DNA from: an uncultured Lachnospiraceae bacterium
Lineage (GTDB): Bacteria > Bacillota_A > Clostridia > TANB77 > CAG-508
Direction: 5' to 3'
NCBI GenBank assembly: GCA_947165105.1
Contig: CAMUZC010000053.1
Coordinates: forward strand, 1-11,286
Length of the DNA stretch: 11,286 nt
Numbering within the stretch: the stretch's first letter is position 1; each line of letters starts with the position of its first letter. Positions 6,405-11,286 of the stretch are shown piece by piece. The position numbers and the translations under genes were made by a program. Under the pieces are notes generated by a model that was not told the DNA's origin, ran no database searches, and saw nothing but the letters and a program-made list of their open reading frames with translations.

Positions 6405-7091
6405 ATGATAGAATTTAGAAATGTTAATAAAACATACGATACTGGTACAGTAGCAGTAAATAATGCTAATTTTAAAATCGATAAAGGTGAATTTGCATTT
6501 TTAGTTGGTAGTTCTGGTTCTGGAAAATCAACATTAATAAAAATGATTTTAAAAGAAGAGGAGCCAACATCTGGAAACATAATTATTAATGGAAAAGACA
6601 CAACATTCCTTAAACCAAAAAGAGTACCATATTTACGTAGAAGTATGGGAGTTGTATTTCAAGACTTTAGATTATTGCCTGATAAAACTGTTTATGAAAA
6701 TGTTGCCTTCGCAATGCATATAGTAAAAGCAACACCAAGACATATAAGAAGACAAGTTCCAATGGTTTTATCACTTGTAGGATTAAGTGATAAATCAAAA
6801 GTTTATCCAAATGAACTTTCAGGTGGAGAACAACAAAGAGTTGCCTTAGCTAGAGCTCTAGTAAATAATCCATCAATGCTTATTGCGGATGAGCCAACAG
6901 GAAACTTGGATCCTGAAACAGCATGGGAAATAATGAATCTTTTGAATGATATAAACTTAAGAGGAACAACAATAGTTGTTGCAACACATGCTAAAGATAT
7001 AGTTGATAAAATGAAGAAAAGGGTTATACAAATCGATAAAGGCAACATTATAAGAGATGATAGAAAAGGTGGGTATGACAGTGAGATATAA
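6405..7091 (+). CDS. ftsE: FtsE, ATP-binding subunit of the FtsEX cell-division complex
   Basis: This 228-residue ABC ATPase works on the inner face of the membrane with FtsX. FtsEX is not thought to be a transporter; it uses ATP hydrolysis to switch on peptidoglycan hydrolases outside the cell. Motifs present are Walker A GSSGSGKST (35-43), Q-loop Gln86 in VVFQDFRLL, signature LSGGEQQRVALARAL (138-152), Walker B MLIADEP (158-164, Asp162 and Glu163) and the switch His195. Length and motifs are normal, so it should be active. ATG 6405 follows AAGGA (6391-6395). It overlaps the start of ftsX, which implies coupled translation. The other candidate, a LolD/MacB-type ATPase, is excluded by the ftsX partner directly downstream. 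Confidence 0.96.
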   Translation: MIEFRNVNKTYDTGTVAVNNANFKIDKGEFAFLVGSSGSGKSTLIKMILKEEEPTSGNIIINGKDTTFLKPKRVPYLRRSMGVVFQDFRLLPDKTVYENVAFAMHIVKATPRHIRRQVPMVLSLVGLSDKSKVYPNELSGGEQQRVALARALVNNPSMLIADEPTGNLDPETAWEIMNLLNDINLRGTTIVVATHAKDIVDKMKKRVIQIDKGNIIRDDRKGGYDSEI

Positions 7092-8085
7092 TTTGATTAG
7101 TTATTTAATAGGAGATGGAATACGAAATATTGGAAAAAACAAAAAATCAACTTTTTCTGCGATAATCATAATGGTTGTTACAATGATGACAGTTGGAATT
7201 TGTTTTGTAATAGGTGAAAATGTTAAAGCAATTTTAAATAATATGGAACATGGTTATTCAATAGATGTATATATAAAAGAAACGGCAACTGAGACAGATA
7301 AGAATGAACTAAAAGCTGAAATTAGAAAAATTGAATATGTAAATCCTGACAATATTCAATTCATTAATAAAAAAGATGCATATCATCAAGCAGTAAAAAG
7401 ACTTGGACAAAGTGCGGTAGAACTACAAGGGTATACAGAAGACGAGCATCCTTTTCCAGAATCTTACGTAATAACACTAACAAGTTTAGACAAATTAGAT
7501 GAGGTTGTTCCAAAAATAGAGGCATTAGATAATGTATTGTACACTTCAGAAAGTTCTTATAATCAAGATGGAAATACAAACACAAATACAACACAGCAAA
7601 ATCAATCAACTGATGTAAAGAAGAAAAGTCCAGCTGAAAAATTAACTCATTTTAATAGAAAAATTAGTATTGCATTAATAGTTGTTGGAGGATTCTTAGT
7701 TGCTTTTTCAGTTATAATAATAGGAAATACAATAAAATTGACAGTGCACGCAAGAAGAAAAGAAATATCAATTATGAAATATGTAGGTGCTACAAATAAT
7801 TTCATAAGAGCACCATTTATTGTTGAAGGTATAATCATTGGAATTATATCAACAGTAATTTCAATTATTCTGTTGGGCGGCTTATATGTATGGCTAAAAA
7901 ACGGAATAATAGGAAATGCACTTCAAGGATGGCTAAAAGAATTCAGCAATATGAGTAGTGGAATGGAACATTTATTACAATTTGATCAAATGTTTTCACA
8001 AATAATGTTAATATTCCTAGCAATCGGAATAGGAATAGGCGTATTTGGAAGTATGATGTCAATGAAAAAATATTTAAAGGTATAA
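7075..8085 (+). CDS. ftsX: FtsX, membrane subunit of the FtsEX complex
   Basis: A 336-residue membrane protein with the FtsX layout: a cytoplasmic N-terminus ([15 protein letters not shown]), helix 1 (about 26-47), a long extracellular loop (about 48-195), then helices 2 (about 198-220), 3 (about 248-275) and 4 (about 310-330). [13 protein letters not shown] (227-239) after helix 2 is the conserved segment of the family. The extracellular loop of FtsX binds and activates wall hydrolases in studied systems. Here the loop carries an Asn/Thr/Gln-rich stretch (about 163-180) followed by KKKSPAEK, and the protein is somewhat longer than the roughly 300 residues common for FtsX. Start choice is uncertain: ATG 7075 or GTG 7081, both near AAAGGTGG (7065-7072); ATG 7057 lacks a ribosome binding site. 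It overlaps ftsE by 17 bases. Confidence 0.94.
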   Translation: MTVRYNLISYLIGDGIRNIGKNKKSTFSAIIIMVVTMMTVGICFVIGENVKAILNNMEHGYSIDVYIKETATETDKNELKAEIRKIEYVNPDNIQFINKKDAYHQAVKRLGQSAVELQGYTEDEHPFPESYVITLTSLDKLDEVVPKIEALDNVLYTSESSYNQDGNTNTNTTQQNQSTDVKKKSPAEKLTHFNRKISIALIVVGGFLVAFSVIIIGNTIKLTVHARRKEISIMKYVGATNNFIRAPFIVEGIIIGIISTVISIILLGGLYVWLKNGIIGNALQGWLKEFSNMSSGMEHLLQFDQMFSQIMLIFLAIGIGIGVFGSMMSMKKYLKV

Positions 8086-8105
8086 AACAGAGGAGAAGAT
8101 GTAAA

Positions 8106-9305
8106 ATGAAAAAATTAAGTAAAATTATTTCAATTTCAATTTTGTTAATGCTTATAAGTTCAATGCTATTTAATGTAAATGCAGAAAATGGCAGTACATA
8201 TTACAAACAAAAACAACAAGAAGCTCAAAAGAATTCTGATCAAACACAATCACAAATTGATGATGTAAAAGGTGAAGTTGATGAGGTATTACAAGAAGTT
8301 GCTGATTTAAATAATTCTATTTTAGATTATGAAAGCCAAATTCAACAGTTATCAGACAAATTAAATGAATTAGAATCATCAATTGCACAAAAAGAAAAAG
8401 AATTAACAGAGAAAAAACAACTATTAGAAAACAGAATGGTTGCAATGTATATGAAAAAAGAAACAACATTCTTAGATGTACTTTTATCAGGTAATTTAAT
8501 GAATTTCATATCTAATCAAGATATGATGAAACAAATAGCAGATTATGATAATAAATTGATAACAGAAGTAGAAGAGTTAAAAAAATCATTACAAGATGAA
8601 AAAGCTCAAGTTGAAACAGTAAAACAAGAAAAAGAAGCAAAAAGTCAAGAACTACAAAAGCTAAAAGCTGAAAAAGAGCAAAAAGCAGCAAATTTAACAG
8701 AAGAACAAAAAGAACTTGAGAAAAAGTTATCAGAATATAAATCACAAGCAGAAAAATATGCAGATTTAGAAAGACAAGCAATTGCTAAAGAAGAAGCAGC
8801 AAGAAAAGCAGCACAAGAGGAAGCAGCAAGAAAAGCTGCAGCAGCTAACAGCGGAGCATCAAATGGAAGTAAATCAACTACAAATACATCAGCTGTTATA
8901 TCAAATCCATACACAGGAGGAAAACTTGGATGGCCATGTCCATCAAGTTCAAGAATAACTTCTCCATATGGATATAGAATTTTATTTGGAGTAAGAGATT
9001 TTCACACAGGTATAGATATTGGTGCTGTACATGGTTCAAATATATGCGCAGCTGAAAGTGGAACAGTAATACTTGCAAATTATGGATGGAATGGCGGATA
9101 TGGTAATTACATTATTATAAATCACGGAAATGGAATTACTACAAGATATGCACATGCTAGCCAATTATATGTATCAGCAGGACAAACAGTTTCAAAAGGA
9201 CAAGTAATTGCAGCAGTAGGAACAACAGGAAATTCAACTGGGCCACACTTACATTTTGAAGTAAGAGTAAATGGTTCACATACAAACCCATTAAATTATC
9301 TATAA
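8106..9305 (+). CDS. Secreted coiled-coil M23 (LytM-type) peptidoglycan endopeptidase, probable FtsEX partner
   Basis: This 399-residue exported protein has a signal peptide (1-26, cleavage likely after NVNA). A long coiled coil follows (about 30-230) with a break near [16 protein letters not shown] (114-129), a pattern seen in PcsB and CwlO N-terminal regions. Then come an Ala-rich stretch with EEAARKAA twice (229-243), a Ser/Thr/Asn linker (about 248-268), and an M23 domain (about 275-399). The zinc and catalytic residues are intact: His300 and Asp304 in HTGIDIG, His350 in RYAH, and His383 in HLHFEV, with His381 in the same motif. It should cut peptide cross-links in the wall. It starts 20 bases after ftsX, with AGGAG at 8091-8095. 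FtsEX activates coiled-coil hydrolases of this build elsewhere, so it is probably held inactive until FtsEX acts; that is inference. Confidence 0.93.
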   Translation: MKKLSKIISISILLMLISSMLFNVNAENGSTYYKQKQQEAQKNSDQTQSQIDDVKGEVDEVLQEVADLNNSILDYESQIQQLSDKLNELESSIAQKEKELTEKKQLLENRMVAMYMKKETTFLDVLLSGNLMNFISNQDMMKQIADYDNKLITEVEELKKSLQDEKAQVETVKQEKEAKSQELQKLKAEKEQKAANLTEEQKELEKKLSEYKSQAEKYADLERQAIAKEEAARKAAQEEAARKAAAANSGASNGSKSTTNTSAVISNPYTGGKLGWPCPSSSRITSPYGYRILFGVRDFHTGIDIGAVHGSNICAAESGTVILANYGWNGGYGNYIIINHGNGITTRYAHASQLYVSAGQTVSKGQVIAAVGTTGNSTGPHLHFEVRVNGSHTNPLNYL

Positions 9306-9310
9306 AAACT

Positions 9311-9343
9311 AGAAGGAGCAGAAAAAATAAAACTGCTCCTTTT
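9311..9343 (+). terminator. Weak terminator or attenuator between the M23 gene and ctp
   Basis: AAGGAGCAG (9313-9321) pairs with CTGCTCCTT (9333-9341) around an 11-base A-rich loop; two further weak pairs extend it. Only four T follow the 3' arm, so read-through into ctp is likely. Confidence 0.6.
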
Positions 9344-9381
9344 GAATAGTAAAAATAGATTTATAAAGAAAGATGATTAAC

Positions 9382-9413
9382 TTTAGAATAAATCACAAAT
9401 TATATAATATAAT
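9382..9413 (+). promoter_or_regulatory. Candidate promoter of ctp
   Basis: Two overlapping perfect TATAAT hexamers lie at 9403-9408 and 9408-9413. The best -35 is TTTAGA (9382-9387), with a 15-base spacer to the first -10, shorter than ideal. Together with the hairpin upstream it suggests that ctp can be transcribed separately. Confidence 0.45.
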
Positions 9414-9441
9414 AGTTATAATAACAATAGGAAGGTTTTAG

Positions 9442-10704
9442 ATGATGGAAAAAAAGAAAAATAATATTTTTAAATATGTTATGATTATTCTTGTTACAGC
9501 TTTTATAACATGCATATTAACAACATTTACAATAAGTCAATTTTGCAGTCCAAAGGTAAAAAAAGCAAATGATAGTGGATTCGAATCATTTGTAGGAAAT
9601 GTAATTCTTTCAATGCCTAAAATTTCAGAAAATAGCGAAGAGACTGCAATATATGATAAAATTTATGAAATTCAACAGAGATTAGATGAATTATATATCG
9701 GTGAATATGATAAAGATAAATTAATAGATGGTGCATTAGAAGGTTATGTAGCGGCTGTTGGAGATGAATATACAGAATATTTAAATGCAGAAGAAATACA
9801 AGCATTAGAGGAAGATGTAAATGGCTCATATGTTGGCGTAGGGTTATATATAGCTCAAAATACACAAACAAATGAAATAATAGTTGTAGGTGTTATTGAA
9901 GATTCTCCAGGCCACAAAGCAGGGATTTTAGCAGGAGACATTATAAAGAAAATAGATGGAGACGAATATAAAGGTGAACAATTAACGCAAGCATCAAACA
10001 GAATGAAAGGAATAGCAGGCACAAAAGTAAAATTAACAATTGAAAGAGATGGAAAAGAACTTGAGTTTGACATCTTAAGAAATGAAATAAAATTTAAATG
10101 TGTAAAATCTGAAATGTTGGAAAACAATATAGGGTATATAAAAATTAGTTCATTCGGAGGTGGATGTGCATCAGACTTTAAAAAAGCATATGAAGAACTT
10201 CAATCTAAATCAGCTAAATCATTAATTATAGATTTAAGAAACAACGGAGGAGGATTAGTTGATCAATCATTAGAAATTGCAGAAATGATAGTGCCAAAGG
10301 GTTCTAAAATGCTGATTACAGAAGACAAAAAGAGACATGAGGAAGTATCTACATCTAATAAAGAACCAATAATAAATGTTCCAATTGTTGTTTTAGTAAA
10401 CGAATATACAGCAAGTGCTTCTGAAATCTTAACAGCAGCAATTAGAGAAAATATAGATGCTAAAGTAATAGGAACCAACACATATGGAAAAGGTATTATT
10501 CAAGGAATATACTTGCTTAAAGATAGAAAAACTGGAATGAAAATTACAATTCAAGAATATTTCACACCAAACCATAACAAATTACACAAAATTGGTATTA
10601 AACCTGATGAAACAATAGAATTGCCAGAAGAATGGCAAGGTCATGCTAGTGTTGATAGAGATGCTGATACACAATTAAAAAGAGCAATAGAAATTTTGAA
10701 GTAG
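9442..10704 (+). CDS. Carboxy-terminal processing protease (CtpA/CtpB, S41 family)
   Basis: This 420-residue membrane-anchored serine protease trims or degrades exported proteins from the C-terminus. It has an N-terminal anchor helix (about 10-32), then a helical cap part (about 65-125) with the family segment DEYTEYLNAEE. The PDZ domain (about 128-205) contains GVGLYI and AGILAGDIIKKIDG, and the S41 domain covers about 210-395. Catalytic residues fit the Ser-Lys-Gln pattern: Ser325 in YTASASEI, Lys350 in YGKGIIQ (25 residues later, as in CtpB and Prc) and Gln354. LIIDLRNNGGG (261-271) is the usual core strand. Start ATG 9442 has AGGAAGG (9429-9435); ATG 9445 is an equally possible start. In B. 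subtilis ctpB also follows ftsEX, where it acts in spore signalling. Whether this organism sporulates cannot be seen here. Confidence 0.94.
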   Translation: MMEKKKNNIFKYVMIILVTAFITCILTTFTISQFCSPKVKKANDSGFESFVGNVILSMPKISENSEETAIYDKIYEIQQRLDELYIGEYDKDKLIDGALEGYVAAVGDEYTEYLNAEEIQALEEDVNGSYVGVGLYIAQNTQTNEIIVVGVIEDSPGHKAGILAGDIIKKIDGDEYKGEQLTQASNRMKGIAGTKVKLTIERDGKELEFDILRNEIKFKCVKSEMLENNIGYIKISSFGGGCASDFKKAYEELQSKSAKSLIIDLRNNGGGLVDQSLEIAEMIVPKGSKMLITEDKKRHEEVSTSNKEPIINVPIVVLVNEYTASASEILTAAIRENIDAKVIGTNTYGKGIIQGIYLLKDRKTGMKITIQEYFTPNHNKLHKIGIKPDETIELPEEWQGHASVDRDADTQLKRAIEILK

Positions 10705-10722
10705 AATTTGATAAATAGACCA

Positions 10723-10764
10723 CCAAAGTCATAGAATCATATAATTCTATGACTTTGGCTTTTT
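10723..10764 (+). terminator. Strong intrinsic terminator after ctp
   Basis: CCAAAGTCATAGAAT (10723-10737) is perfectly complementary to ATTCTATGACTTTGG (10744-10758), with a 6-base loop CATATA, followed by C and TTTTT. It closes the ftsEX-M23-ctp block. Confidence 0.95.
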
Positions 10765-10864
10765 ATAGGGAGAAATGTTTAAATTTTTTTTATAAAACCT
10801 GAGTAATATTAAAAACTTGAAAATGCTGATATAAAGCCAAAAAATCGATGCTGAAAAATAAGAA

Positions 10865-10936
10865 AATGAAAAAAATAAAAAAAATTTAAAAAATTTTAAA
10901 AAAGTTATTGACAATCAAAACAAAATTTAGTATACT
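10865..10936 (+). promoter_or_regulatory. Strong promoter of the tRNA cluster with upstream A-tracts
   Basis: -35 TTGACA (10908-10913, perfect), a 17-base spacer, and -10 TATACT (10931-10936). The expected RNA start is near 10943, only about 12 bases before the first tRNA. Runs of A broken by short T blocks (10865-10904) lie directly upstream, as in UP elements of stable-RNA promoters. I see nothing else between the ctp terminator and this promoter. Confidence 0.88.
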
Positions 10937-10954
10937 AAACAAGTCGAAGGAAAT

Positions 10955-11030
10955 GGGCGCATAGCTCAGCTGGGAGAGCATCTGCCTTACAAGCAGGAGG
11001 TCATAGGTTCGAGCCCTATTGCGCCCACCA
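10955..11030 (+). tRNA. tRNA-Val (anticodon UAC)
   Basis: A 76-base cloverleaf. The acceptor GGGCGCA pairs with TGCGCCC, the D stem is GCTC/GAGC, and the anticodon stem TCTGC/GCAGG holds loop CTTACAA with anticodon TAC, reading GUA and other Val codons. The T arm is ATAGG-TTCGAGC-CCTAT. The discriminator is A and CCA is encoded. Confidence 0.97.
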
Positions 11031-11040
11031 TTTTCTTATA

Positions 11041-11070
11041 AAAGAAATTTAGGAAAACTAAATTTTTTTT
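11041..11070 (+). terminator. T-tract hairpin between tRNA-Val and tRNA-Asp
   Basis: AAATTTAG (11045-11052) pairs with CTAAATTT (11058-11065) around GAAAA and runs into eight T (11063-11070). The A run before it can extend the stem. It has the form of an intrinsic terminator but is almost all A-T, so partial termination or a processing signal is more likely than a full stop. Confidence 0.5.
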
Positions 11071-11076
11071 ATTTAC

Positions 11077-11153
11077 GGCCTGGTAGTTCAGTTGGTTAGA
11101 ACGCTAGCCTGTCACGCTAGAGGTCGACGGTTCGAGCCCGTTCCAGGTCGCCA
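11077..11153 (+). tRNA. tRNA-Asp (anticodon GUC)
   Basis: A 77-base cloverleaf. The acceptor GGCCTGG pairs with CCAGGTC (one G-T), the D stem is GTTC/GAAC, and the anticodon stem CTAGC/GCTAG holds loop CTGTCAC with anticodon GTC. The T arm is GACGG-TTCGAGC-CCGTT. The discriminator is G, as expected for tRNA-Asp, and CCA is encoded. It has no promoter of its own that I can see. Confidence 0.97.
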
Positions 11154-11165
11154 TTTTTTTATTAA

Positions 11166-11188
11166 GGAACATTTGAGTTCCATTTTTT
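11166..11188 (+). terminator. Short hairpin with T tract between tRNA-Asp and tRNA-Phe
   Basis: GGAAC (11166-11170) pairs with GTTCC (11177-11181) around a 6-base loop, followed by A and TTTTTT. The stem is only 5 bp, so it is a weak terminator at best. Seven T (11154-11160) also follow directly after the tRNA-Asp CCA. Confidence 0.35.
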
Positions 11189-11203
11189 ATGATTGTAATA
11201 AAA

Positions 11204-11279
11204 GGCTCGATAGCTCAGTTGGTAGAGCAGGGGACTGAAAATCCCCGTGTCAGTGGTTCGATTCCACTTCGAGCCACCA
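11204..11279 (+). tRNA. tRNA-Phe (anticodon GAA)
   Basis: A 76-base cloverleaf. The acceptor GGCTCGA pairs with TCGAGCC, the D stem is GCTC/GAGC, and the anticodon stem GGGGA/TCCCC holds loop CTGAAAA with anticodon GAA. The T arm is AGTGG-TTCGATT-CCACT. The discriminator is A and CCA is encoded. The cluster may continue past the window end, 7 bases downstream. Confidence 0.97.
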
Positions 11280-11286
11280 AAACAAA

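Noticed and set aside
7057..7074. ATG 7057 as the ftsX start
   Set aside because: No ribosome binding site lies at a usable distance, and the extra residues MIEKVG do not resemble FtsX N-termini; ATG 7075 or GTG 7081 next to AAAGGTGG fits better.
8776..8850. EEAARKAA repeats in the M23 protein as a mobile or phase-variable repeat
   Set aside because: There are only two units; Ala/Glu/Lys-rich hinge sequences are common in coiled-coil wall hydrolases.
1..10704. No gene here ends in TGA, which might hint at reassignment of TGA
   Set aside because: Only ten genes are visible, Trp is encoded by TGG throughout, and AT-rich genomes favour TAA. The sample is too small to infer a changed code.
11173..11201. 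TTGAGT with TAATAA as a separate promoter for tRNA-Phe
   Set aside because: The spacing is 17 bases, but the RNA start would fall inside the tRNA gene and the -35 overlaps the spacer hairpin.

Overview
The window reads as a stretch of core chromosome from a low-GC, Gram-positive, Clostridia-like bacterium. The reasons are strongly AT-rich DNA, AGA/ATA/AAA-rich codon use, clear AGGAGG-type ribosome binding sites, a DUF4364 gene (a family I know from clostridia), the prpC-prkC-rsgA-rpe order typical of Firmicutes, and tRNA genes with an encoded CCA end. Every complete gene reads open with the standard code. I see no mobile element, phage gene, CRISPR array or defence system.

Layout. (1) 1-231: the last 60 codons of rlmN and its terminator. 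(2) 363-4738: a tightly packed plus-strand operon, prpC (PP2C phosphatase), prkC (PASTA Ser/Thr kinase), rsgA (30S-maturation GTPase) and rpe (ribulose-phosphate 3-epimerase), closed by a hairpin that can serve both strands. (3) 4783-5322, minus strand: a DUF4364 winged-helix-like protein with its own near-consensus promoter. (4) 5486-6145: trmB, divergent from the DUF4364 gene and with its own promoter. The long TTG-started reading frame of trmB is ruled out because it begins inside that promoter. (5) 6146-6404: a 259-base spacer holding a 21-bp near-perfect inverted repeat, a second hairpin with a T tract, and the ftsE promoter. (6) 6405-10704: ftsE, ftsX, a secreted coiled-coil M23 peptidase and a carboxy-terminal processing protease (Ctp). 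A weak hairpin lies before ctp and a strong terminator after it. (7) 10908-11279: a consensus promoter behind A-tracts, then tRNA-Val(UAC), tRNA-Asp(GUC) and tRNA-Phe(GAA), with T-tract hairpins in both spacers.

How the genes fit together. PrkC and PrpC are a kinase/phosphatase pair that senses cell-wall fragments. Their co-transcription with a ribosome-assembly GTPase suggests linked control of wall state and translation. The second block is a wall-remodelling module: FtsE and FtsX form an ATP-driven membrane switch, and the next gene encodes a coiled-coil hydrolase of the kind FtsEX activates in other bacteria (PcsB, CwlO, EnvC systems). Ctp may process an exported protein in the same compartment.

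I found no convincing undescribed system. The items most worth a second look are the trmB-ftsE palindrome, the Asn/Thr/Gln-rich insert in FtsX, the M23 domain on the presumed FtsEX partner, the Asp-to-Asn change in the TrmB signature, and the hairpins between the tRNAs.
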